A stretch of 48,547 nucleotides of DNA from Enterococcaceae bacterium (lineage in GTDB: Bacteria > Bacillota > Bacilli > Lactobacillales > Enterococcaceae): positions 1-48,547 of the forward strand of contig JALCOL010000016.1 of assembly GCA_022649665.1 (NCBI GenBank). Direction: 5' to 3'. Shown here piece after piece: positions 1-7,272 of this stretch (positions are counted from its first letter, which is position 1; each line of letters opens with the position of its first letter). A model generated the notes under the pieces. The model saw only the letters and a program-made list of their open reading frames with translations. It did no database searches and was not told where the DNA came from. Made by a program: the position numbers and the translations under genes.

Positions 1-632
1 CGGTCACACTTCTCAATCAAGGTTGGTACGTCAAGCAAGCCATTGCGATCATTGATGGCGAGGTCAACTCGGGTGAAATGACCGTCAAGCGCAATGCACG
101 TCTCTAGGAAGTCGTACCAGGTGCGATCCTGCTGGCGCAAGTACGATTCAACGTAGCGGCAGCCTTGACCTTTCAACTCAATCATCGTGCCACTATCCTC
201 ACTAGGATCATAACCGTCTGCATTTACATCTTGATATGGCGACAGCAACACGTCGATTTCGCCACATTTGAAGGTCGCACTGTAACCATAGCGCGCGCCT
301 TCCTTAAGACTGAAGTGATTGAGGTTGAGCTGGAACAACTCCGTCACCAGCTCTTCATAGTCGTGTGACTTGAAGGTGACGCCCAAATAATCAATACAGA
401 CGTCAATATTGTTCTGACCGGTCAGCGATCGCAGTGCCAACGTCAATCGCAATCGCGCTTGCTTGTTAATCGGACTCTTCCCTGTCAGCAACTGGTTCAA
501 ATGCGACCGACTATAATCAGCCGTCTTCGCTAATTGACCCTGAGTAATCTTGTGCATGCGCATCTCATCATGAAACTGGTTTAGCCAGTCGGTATTCGTC
601 ATCCCGCCGACTAAGTTCAAATCTTTCAGCAT
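1..632 (-). CDS. Rep_trans/MobT-type replication initiator or relaxase, C-terminus cut by window edge
   Basis: The frame is open from ATG at 632 (Shine-Dalgarno AAAGGAG just upstream) to the window edge, giving about 210 codons without a stop; the C-terminal part is missing. Residues about 15-60 form a Cro/CI-like helix-turn-helix (QGQLAKTADYSRSHLNQLL). After that comes sequence typical of the replication initiation factor (Rep_trans) fold: NIDVCIDYLGVTFKSHDYEE, then TMIELKGQGCRYVE and HFTRVDLAINDRNG. This architecture is that of the Orf20/MobT relaxases of Tn916- and ICEBs1-type elements, which nick oriT to start conjugative transfer and rolling-circle replication. The catalytic tyrosine would lie in the missing part. 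A rolling-circle plasmid or prophage initiator is the alternative. Confidence 0.75.
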   Translation of the reverse strand, partial: MLKDLNLVGGMTNTDWLNQFHDEMRMHKITQGQLAKTADYSRSHLNQLLTGKSPINKQARLRLTLALRSLTGQNNIDVCIDYLGVTFKSHDYEELVTELFQLNLNHFSLKEGARYGYSATFKCGEIDVLLSPYQDVNADGYDPSEDSGTMIELKGQGCRYVESYLRQQDRTWYDFLETCIALDGHFTRVDLAINDRNGLLDVPTLIEKCD

Positions 633-728
633 GTTAGCTCCTTTCGAAGCAACCTGACAGCAAAGCCACCTATCTGCCTACGCAAAGTGGCTTGCCACCG
701 GCGCTTTCGTCCTACTTACGTGTATTTT

Positions 729-765
729 GTCTCTAATATTTGCCCCCCTATTAGAGACCGGGGGC
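729..765 (-). other. Putative oriT / double-strand origin (two overlapping inverted repeats)
   Basis: GTCTCTAATA (729-738) is repeated exactly inverted as TATTAGAGAC (749-758). Overlapping it, GCCCCC (742-747) pairs with GGGGGC (760-765). On the minus strand, the direction of the relaxase gene about 100 bases downstream, the core reads CTCTAATAGGGGGGC. From memory, MobT-family oriT sites of Tn916 and ICEBs1 have a C-run/G-run stem around CTAACAGGGGGG, so this is a good match in form and position. The nick position is not determined here. Confidence 0.55.
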
Positions 766-1078
766 TTGTGGCGGCCGGCTAACGCCGACCGCCGCCGCTC
801 GCGCTAGCGGCTTTCGCGCTGCACGCCGCGCACGGCGGCGATGCGTTGCAAGACCCTTCCGGAAGGTCTGTGAGAACTTTCGCTCTCACCATATACAGAC
901 GGTTTGTAGGACGCAGTTTGAAACTGAAAGTTGAACTGTAATGTACTTTTAATGTTACAAGCAGATCTGTATCGCTCCAAAATGTTCAGCACACCCACAT
1001 CCACGCCGGCGCTATGCACTGAAAAAGTGAATTCAAATCGCCCTTAACACTCAGAATGTGGGCCTGCAAAAACACTAC
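766..1078. other. Structured non-coding region upstream of the relaxase
   Basis: I see no convincing gene here. Bases 770-850 are strikingly G+C-rich (many GCCG/CGGC blocks) inside otherwise A+T-rich DNA. A near-palindrome AGACCCTTCCGGAAGGTCT occupies 851-869, and GTGAGA (870-875) pairs exactly with TCTCAC (884-889) across an eight-base loop. The hairpins could be part of the transfer or replication origin, or terminate transcription from the gene at 1079-1801. From 890 to 1078 there is nothing I can assign. Confidence 0.4.
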
Positions 1079-1801
1079 TCAAAACACTTCATCTAGAGTG
1101 ATACCACGCAATGTTTCTAGGTTCGGAAAGATCTGTCCTCTTGCTGGCTTTTGGCTAACAAGGGTTCGACTACTCGTGCGGATATTAGTTGAGAGGGCAG
1201 CTAATCGAAACTCTCGTTGAAAGGAAAATCTTGCTTGTTTCTGAAACACAGCCTTTGTCAGAAAATAATCGAGCGTTTCTTTCGGTGACGTTCCCATATG
1301 TGCATACGAACCATCGATTCCCTCAAGATAATTCACCAGAGCATAATTGGCGAAACAAATATCATCCTTGTCAATAATTTGAATCCCCTCCATCATCTCA
1401 GAGAATTCTTCCTCAAACCACATTACAGCTGGTTCATCTGAGAACGAATAGCGTAACTGTTCAATGACTGTAGGGTCAATCACAGCTTGCCCTCTACCAG
1501 CGTGAACAAAATCTCGATTCAAATCCAGATGGACAAAACAACAAATCCCTACGTTTTCGAGAGAAGTGTGAGTAATTCTCTGAAATTGTTTATCCCCAAC
1601 TTCGCCCTTTAGCGTTCGATAGTTGGGATTCTTGGCGATTACGTATCCCTCCATCGGATCATTAATGAACGAAGCTTCCTCTTTCGCTTCACCTCTTCTG
1701 AAATCGGTTAAAGGAGCACAATAGAATCTTCCGTCCAGCAATTGCTTCCCTCGCTCCGGATATTGTCCATCGAAAAATTTTAATACCAGTCCGCCATACA
1801 T
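1079..1801 (-). CDS. DUF2971-like protein of unknown function
   Basis: This is a 240-residue protein. The start is ATG at 1801 because AGGAGG lies seven bases upstream; a TTG two codons earlier has poorer spacing. Visible patterns are FYCAPLTDF followed by FINDPMEG near residues 27-52, and FSFQREFRLAAL near residue 200. They recall DUF2971, where an FNDPFE-like motif and a late ExR motif are conserved, but the match is loose. There are no membrane segments or signal peptide. It lies 217 bases downstream of the defence operon, separated from it by a terminator, so it is probably a separate transcription unit. DUF2971 genes often sit in defence islands. Function unknown. Confidence 0.5.
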   Translation of the reverse strand: MYGGLVLKFFDGQYPERGKQLLDGRFYCAPLTDFRRGEAKEEASFINDPMEGYVIAKNPNYRTLKGEVGDKQFQRITHTSLENVGICCFVHLDLNRDFVHAGRGQAVIDPTVIEQLRYSFSDEPAVMWFEEEFSEMMEGIQIIDKDDICFANYALVNYLEGIDGSYAHMGTSPKETLDYFLTKAVFQKQARFSFQREFRLAALSTNIRTSSRTLVSQKPARGQIFPNLETLRGITLDEVF

Positions 1802-1959
1802 TGGCAAGCCTCCTAAGCTTTTCTGTTTCCCATCACTTTGGAATCTGTCCGCGAATGATTTTCACTAAAGTCACGCAATTATGCGCTGTATTTTTAACTC
1901 GTGAAGGTGATTATTTTGTGGTGGTAGCGCCTATTATCTACAACCTATTATTTAGTGGC

Positions 1960-2010
1960 AAAAAACACCAGCCAGGCCGTAAACTTTACGCGACACAGCT
2001 GATGTTTTTT
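1960..2010 (-). terminator. Intrinsic terminator of the defence operon
   Basis: AAAAAACACCAGC (1960-1972) pairs with GCTGATGTTTTTT (1998-2010) with one mismatch. Read leftward the stem ends in a run of T, as expected for a rho-independent terminator just after the methylase stop at 2019. The loop itself holds a second small palindrome, CGTAAACTTTACG. Confidence 0.7.
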
Positions 2011-2018
2011 GAAACAAT

Positions 2019-3074
2019 TTAATCACGATCCGGAATTTGAGACATCATATAGGTTATCTCTTCATCTGTGATTCCAAACAATTTGTTTACCTGATCATCA
2101 ACGTTCAATGAGTAGTTGATGTAGTTGTTAGAGCTTGTATAATCTATCAAATCAGGCACTTTTTTCGCCAAAGATGTCAGCGATTCATCAGTCATCAGAA
2201 ACGCAAACTTGATCAAAGTGCTACTTGCATATTTCAGAAAATTCTCTGCTTCAACCTCAGTCTTGAACGACTTAAGTGCTAGTCGGGCCCGTCCGAATGC
2301 CGAATGATTGTCCGCAATATCAATTTGATTGCTACGCTTTTGTCCACCCGCGTTAGCACTTGACACAATTACCTGGAATTCGTCAATCAGTGCGTGATTC
2401 GCCGGGATCTTGCTTCGATCTACTAAAAACCACTTCGCACGTCCCGATTTTCCAGCCTTATCGTTAGTAAGAACTTTGACCGTATGTTTTTCGTCAAATG
2501 TTTGACCACTATATGGCGTAACGTCATTAGGATGCTTCTCAACAAAATCACTCTCAATTTGAAATAACTTTTGCGAGAATATACTGTCGTGCAAATATTT
2601 CAGACCGTGATCTGCAACAAACGCATCCATCTTTGCAACAACGGATTCATCTTGTGGGTTTAATTGTAATAAATCTTCACCTGGAAACTGGCGGGTAACC
2701 GAAATGTGAACTTGATGGTCAAAATATTCATAATTAAACGTATTGTCATTCTTGTGATAGTCCTTTAGAACGACTGAAACGCCGTCAGAAATACCTACCC
2801 CGTCAAATAACTCACCAGAGTCTTTAAAAAACATCAATGTTTTGAGGTGTGGATCGTTGATCTGTGCCAAACCAAACTTGGTCATCCCTTTTCCCGATCT
2901 GTGAATCCATCGCCCACCCGGATAAATTAAACATGCAGAGCCTTGGGCAATAGTGTCCGCCAACTCTTGAAATACAGGAAAGATACTCTTAACTCGTTTT
3001 TGACCGTTTGCAGTTTCACGACCATGTGTTTCTTCTTGATACGGTGGGTTACCCACTACAACGTCAAATTTCAT
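2019..3074 (-). CDS. Eco57I-like N6-adenine methyltransferase, catalytic (NPPY) half
   Basis: This is a 351-residue protein starting with ATG at 3074, which overlaps the stop of the helicase gene as TAATG. AAGGAG eight bases upstream supports coupled initiation. It begins MKFDVVVGNPPYQE, so methylase motif IV (NPPY) is at residues 9-12, and nothing N-terminal of it could bind S-adenosylmethionine. The SAM-binding motif I region is instead found at the C-terminus of the upstream helicase. The remainder, including FGRARLALKSF and FAFLMTDESL, resembles the C-terminal target-recognition part of Eco57I-type methylases. The inferred role is DNA adenine methylation and sequence recognition together with the helicase protein. 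It is the last gene of the operon. Confidence 0.8.
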   Translation of the reverse strand: MKFDVVVGNPPYQEETHGRETANGQKRVKSIFPVFQELADTIAQGSACLIYPGGRWIHRSGKGMTKFGLAQINDPHLKTLMFFKDSGELFDGVGISDGVSVVLKDYHKNDNTFNYEYFDHQVHISVTRQFPGEDLLQLNPQDESVVAKMDAFVADHGLKYLHDSIFSQKLFQIESDFVEKHPNDVTPYSGQTFDEKHTVKVLTNDKAGKSGRAKWFLVDRSKIPANHALIDEFQVIVSSANAGGQKRSNQIDIADNHSAFGRARLALKSFKTEVEAENFLKYASSTLIKFAFLMTDESLTSLAKKVPDLIDYTSSNNYINYSLNVDDQVNKLFGITDEEITYMMSQIPDRD

Positions 3075-6000
3075 TACTTGATCTCCTTTCCAAACAACTC
3101 ATCACACTTGGTTTCAAAATCACCATTCCCCATCGCATAAGGTGTGGTATCAAGGTAAACAACGTGTGAATCGTCGATATCATTTGCACTGGCATCAAAG
3201 CCGAAAATGAAGTTGCGCGCAATGTTGTAAATAATTTCAGATGGCGCAAACCCGTATATTTGGTGCTCTAAGATATGCTTGATGCGTGCATCCTTATCTG
3301 GAATCTGTTCAGCCAACCCAGTATACAAGCGCTTAACAATTTCCGTTAGATAAAGTCCCGACTTGACATACAAATCAGCAAAGGTCTTATCCGGATTTTC
3401 GAAAATACCCGGCGTTTCTTCTTCCAGCTTATCAATCATCATTTTAACGACTTTTTTAGGCGTGAAGATTTGATTAGTCTTTTGCGGCGGGATATAGTCA
3501 AATATGTCTTCGTCATGCGTATCGTCAAAGTAGTTCGCCAGCTCAACCCGCTTACGCAAGAACTCCAGGCAAGACTCATTAAAAACAATAGGATCAAAAA
3601 ATTGGAACTCATCGCGAAGTTTACGAAACTGATCCAGCGTAATTCCAGTAACTTCTTGGAAGACCTCATCACTGATTGTGGCGTCAAAATTACCAAGCGT
3701 TGTGTCGACAGTACCATAAGCCATCAAGAATGACGGAATCGTCCTAGCAAACCCACGAAGGCGGGAACGAATATCATCTTCGACGGTGTTCTTCTTCTTG
3801 TTTTCAGCCTTCTTAAGCAATGTCTCCGTTGATGACTGAATGACCTCTTTTGACTTATCAACGATAGTCGCTGTCACATTTTTCTGAAAGTCTTCTTGAA
3901 TCTGCTGATGTTTTTGTTCCAGTTCACGTTGAGCTGCCTCCGCAAATTGACGCTTTGCCGCGTCTTCCAGATCGGTGTTGCGTTCAGCCTCTTGAACCTT
4001 AGTCTGATACTCAGCTTGTGCTTCATTCACTTTGATTTCAGCTTGCTTTTGAGCCTTCTCAACTTCACGGGCAATTACATTTGCACCTTGATTTGTGATC
4101 GCTTCAGCGACCTTATTGGTCAATCCGCTATCTTTGGCTAGGTTCTTCATACTATCAAGCGTCTGCGCACGGAATGTGTCAGCAATATTTTTTGCAATCC
4201 GTGAACTGTCGTCAATATTAATATCCTTGGCAGCTGATTCGACTTCAGCATAAATTTTTCCGCCGAAGTGATGCGCAACAGCTGTGTCAACCGTTTCTGG
4301 TTCAACCACCGCATCACCTTGATCATCCACCTTAACGTCCTTGGTATCGATTGGATCAGCTTTTTGATTAGGAACAGTTTTACCTTCAGAAACAGCCGAC
4401 ATTTGCTCTAAGATTTCACGTACTTCACTGGAAGCAAAGATGCCACCAATATTCTGGAACAGAAGGTTGGACATGAACCCGCGCTTAACAACTTCCTTAG
4501 CCTTGATGCTCTTTGGAATCGTCAGCACTTGGTTAACGTCAAGCTCAACCATCTTACCGTCAGTATCTTCTGCAATAACTGGGAAAAAGTTCAGTAGCGT
4601 TTTAAGGTTAGCTTTGCGCTTCTCGGTTGTACCGCCGCCATTCGTGGTTTCACCAGACAAATCATTGGCGAAATCATCGTAGATTGTCAGCGTTCGTTCT
4701 GGAGCAAAGTCAAACACGTAAGCATTGGCCTTTTCTTTGCGAATACCATTCTCGGTATATGTCCAAGGATTTTGCGAACGGAACGCGGCTTGCATATATA
4801 AACTGGGCGACTTCATATTCGACAACATTAAAACGCCAGTCCATTCCGGAACGGTAACCCCGGTTGTCAGTTGGCCAACAGACAGTGTGATTGTCCTATC
4901 GTTTTCCGCAATGGCCTTGCGAACTCGATCAAGAGACCGTACATTTTGAACTTGATCATCATCTGTACGGCCATCACCAGCGGCAATGACCACCTCGTAA
5001 CCATCAAAAACAGGCATGTCTTTAATTAACTTTTCAAGTGCCTTAGCACTAGCTACTCGATTGAGAATCCAGAACGTATGCTTTAATTCGTTACGCAGCT
5101 CGTTATTTGAAAATGGGTAGCCTTCATTTTCCCAAAGACTGCGTAGCCACTTGCGGACGTCGTCTTCATGAATAAATTTACCAGAATCATTCGTCAAGAA
5201 AAACTCATTGAGATCAAAGGCATAATCCTCGTCTTTACCATCAATTTGAGCGCCTGCATCAACTTGATCAGTAATCATCCGACTCATTTGATACGAAAAT
5301 AGGTTCAGCCGCGGCAATTTCCGATATGGATTGTGTTCCTCCTCATCTGCCGGCCAGTTTTCTTTAGCGTTTTGTTCATCAGCGTAAGTCCAGTTGAAGA
5401 TTTGATCATCTCTGAATGTGCCCTTGGCAACAGCCTTGAATGGTGTACCAGATAAATTCAACGTGAAATCACGATTGATATTATCAAATGCAACGTCGGC
5501 CTTTAAGGTATCTGCACCTTCATGAGATTCATCAATAACCAATAAATCCCAATGCAAATCCTTAACCCACTTCAGTTTTTTTACGTCACCGCCAAAAGGG
5601 ATCGCTCCCTTGATATCTTGTAACGAGATAAAGGCAATCATTCGCTGTTTGCCACCATCAAGCTGATCCATATACTCGTCGCGACTCATGGAGGGACGTT
5701 CTTTGAGTGAATCTGTTGTAGAAACAAAGGCGTAGTCTGTTTGCCATGCGATAAATTTTTCGAAGTCATCGAACCATGAATTGGCAATTGCGGGACGGTT
5801 GGTCACAACCAGCACGGTCTCAGCATTTAGTTTTCGCGCTAAGTCATACGTTGTCAGCGTTTTACCAAATCGAGGCTTTGCATTCCATAAAAACTCTCCA
5901 CCGACATGATTTCTAGCATAGGCAACAGTCTTATCAACGGCTGCTTGCTGTTCAGCTCGCAAAGTATATTCAGAGGTACCTTTAGACTGATCCGATTTGC

Positions 6001-6355
6001 GATCTCGAAAGTCTACAAAATCTTCGTGTGCACGCTCAGGCGTCCCATCGTAGTAGAACCATTCGGTATTCAACCGTTGTTTAACGTCTTTTTGTGAAGT
6101 TAGGTATTTATGTAACTTCTTATCAGTGAACCATGCATCTCCTCTTGAATACTTGGCCGGTTCAGACCACAGCTTATCTGCTTTCAGTCGAATTGCTGCA
6201 GTATGCGTTTGTTCACGAATGCGGGTATCAACATCTTCGCGCTCCGTGTAGCCAATCTTAATCCAGCCGTTGTCTTCAGCTATCTGTGGTAACGTATACG
6301 CATAAATCTGTGGGTAAACCACTCTTGTAGTTTTGATTTTAGTTTTATCAGCCAT
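3074..6355 (-). CDS. GIY-YIG (T5orf172-like) / SF2 helicase / N-half of adenine methylase, restriction-type protein
   Basis: The product is 1,093 residues. ATG at 6355 (AAGGGG upstream) is preferred to TTG at 6376. Residues about 15-95 resemble the T5orf172/MUG113 GIY-YIG nuclease fold (IYAYT, then WIKIGYT and RIREQT). A superfamily 2 helicase core follows: motif I AKPRFGKT, motif II IDESH, motif III LSGTPFK, and QAAFRSQNPW as motif VI. Residues about 760-850 are a long charged coiled coil. The C-terminus holds methylase motifs (QIFTPKKVV, motif I-like ADLYVKSGLYLTEI, then IYGFAPSEIIYNIARN) and stops just before motif IV, which opens the next gene. The order nuclease-helicase-methylase recalls single-chain Type ISP restriction enzymes, but with GIY-YIG in place of the Mrr-type nuclease and the methylase split in two. 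Confidence 0.8.
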   Translation of the reverse strand: MADKTKIKTTRVVYPQIYAYTLPQIAEDNGWIKIGYTEREDVDTRIREQTHTAAIRLKADKLWSEPAKYSRGDAWFTDKKLHKYLTSQKDVKQRLNTEWFYYDGTPERAHEDFVDFRDRKSDQSKGTSEYTLRAEQQAAVDKTVAYARNHVGGEFLWNAKPRFGKTLTTYDLARKLNAETVLVVTNRPAIANSWFDDFEKFIAWQTDYAFVSTTDSLKERPSMSRDEYMDQLDGGKQRMIAFISLQDIKGAIPFGGDVKKLKWVKDLHWDLLVIDESHEGADTLKADVAFDNINRDFTLNLSGTPFKAVAKGTFRDDQIFNWTYADEQNAKENWPADEEEHNPYRKLPRLNLFSYQMSRMITDQVDAGAQIDGKDEDYAFDLNEFFLTNDSGKFIHEDDVRKWLRSLWENEGYPFSNNELRNELKHTFWILNRVASAKALEKLIKDMPVFDGYEVVIAAGDGRTDDDQVQNVRSLDRVRKAIAENDRTITLSVGQLTTGVTVPEWTGVLMLSNMKSPSLYMQAAFRSQNPWTYTENGIRKEKANAYVFDFAPERTLTIYDDFANDLSGETTNGGGTTEKRKANLKTLLNFFPVIAEDTDGKMVELDVNQVLTIPKSIKAKEVVKRGFMSNLLFQNIGGIFASSEVREILEQMSAVSEGKTVPNQKADPIDTKDVKVDDQGDAVVEPETVDTAVAHHFGGKIYAEVESAAKDINIDDSSRIAKNIADTFRAQTLDSMKNLAKDSGLTNKVAEAITNQGANVIAREVEKAQKQAEIKVNEAQAEYQTKVQEAERNTDLEDAAKRQFAEAAQRELEQKHQQIQEDFQKNVTATIVDKSKEVIQSSTETLLKKAENKKKNTVEDDIRSRLRGFARTIPSFLMAYGTVDTTLGNFDATISDEVFQEVTGITLDQFRKLRDEFQFFDPIVFNESCLEFLRKRVELANYFDDTHDEDIFDYIPPQKTNQIFTPKKVVKMMIDKLEEETPGIFENPDKTFADLYVKSGLYLTEIVKRLYTGLAEQIPDKDARIKHILEHQIYGFAPSEIIYNIARNFIFGFDASANDIDDSHVVYLDTTPYAMGNGDFETKCDELFGKEIK

Positions 6356-6356
6356 A

Positions 6357-7262
6357 TCACGCGACCCCTTTATCAAAGAACTCCATCTTATTCTTACTCC
6401 AATTCATAACTTTAACCCGCTTGCCTGGTTTTGTAACCCACTCTTCTTGGATATCAGCAGGATCATCAAACAACGAAATTTCTTGTTGGACAACCTTTAC
6501 CCGAGTTTCGCTGAGTGGCACCACGAACTTCAATCCATCCATCTGAAAAACATTGTAGCTAATAATCTCTGCAATAGTCTTCAGTTGTTCGGTGTCTGGC
6601 TCAACACGCCACTTCGCTTTGAAATAATCACGATACGTGTACAGCAAGTTCTCGCGGGCTAGGAGCAATGAATCACCGCTCCATTCAAAACCAAAGCTTG
6701 CCTTATAGGCGGTTTCTACAAGTGTTTGCCATGTCGCTTGATCATCGACTTCAGCGTTGATTCGACGAAGCTTACGATCAACAAATCCAACCCGATCAGA
6801 TAAAGGAATTCCATCACCAGTGTCCATATCGTAACGACTAACCATGTATGGTGCTTCACCACAAGTGATTTCTAACCACGTCCGACTGGTATATGTTTCA
6901 AGATCATCACCCGCATAGCTTTCATCAACTGCATCATTTTGCTTCTTAACAATCCACGTTGGCGTAAAGACTTCAGCCTTTGCCTTGGTTCGCTCCTTTT
7001 GCAGCTCACTGGGCTTTAATGCACGTGGCATAATGATGCTATCCATTACACCAGTGACCAATTCCGGATTTATCGGTGATTCTGGGGCGTACGCCTTAGC
7101 ACCAAATTTAACATAATTATCATTTGCCCAGATGATATTTTGAATCTTTCTGGCGGTTGATTTTGTCCGGTCTATCAGTAAAATGTCGAGTATTTCGGGC
7201 ATACGCTCACGAATGAGGGTTTCTGAAATATCATCCGACCATGATACGTCTTGCTCTGTCAT
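6357..7262 (-). CDS. Restriction-modification subunit M-like protein (degenerate methylase)
   Basis: The product is 301 residues from ATG at 7262, with AAAGGTGA upstream. AEVFTPTWIVKKQND resembles the motif preceding the SAM site in adenine methylases, and TWLEITCGEAPYMVSRYD may be a variant motif I. IAEIISYNVFQMDGLKF is like the region after motif II. No NPPY catalytic motif is visible, so it may be a SAM-binding or specificity partner rather than an active enzyme. The gene starts ten bases after the ATPase stop and ends two bases before the helicase start, so it is translationally linked to both. Annotation as subunit M is from family resemblance; its biochemical role is not known to me. 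Confidence 0.6.
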   Translation of the reverse strand: MTEQDVSWSDDISETLIRERMPEILDILLIDRTKSTARKIQNIIWANDNYVKFGAKAYAPESPINPELVTGVMDSIIMPRALKPSELQKERTKAKAEVFTPTWIVKKQNDAVDESYAGDDLETYTSRTWLEITCGEAPYMVSRYDMDTGDGIPLSDRVGFVDRKLRRINAEVDDQATWQTLVETAYKASFGFEWSGDSLLLARENLLYTYRDYFKAKWRVEPDTEQLKTIAEIISYNVFQMDGLKFVVPLSETRVKVVQQEISLFDDPADIQEEWVTKPGKRVKVMNWSKNKMEFFDKGVA

Positions 7263-7272
7263 TGCACTCTAA

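Noticed and set aside
804-1019. Small minus-strand frame in the structured region upstream of the relaxase
   Set aside because: No ribosome binding site and it crosses the hairpins; more likely origin or terminator DNA.
3061-3090. Frameshift error between helicase and methylase genes
   Set aside because: The stop/start overlap TAATG and a well-placed AAGGAG argue for genuine coupled genes, although comparison with relatives would settle it.
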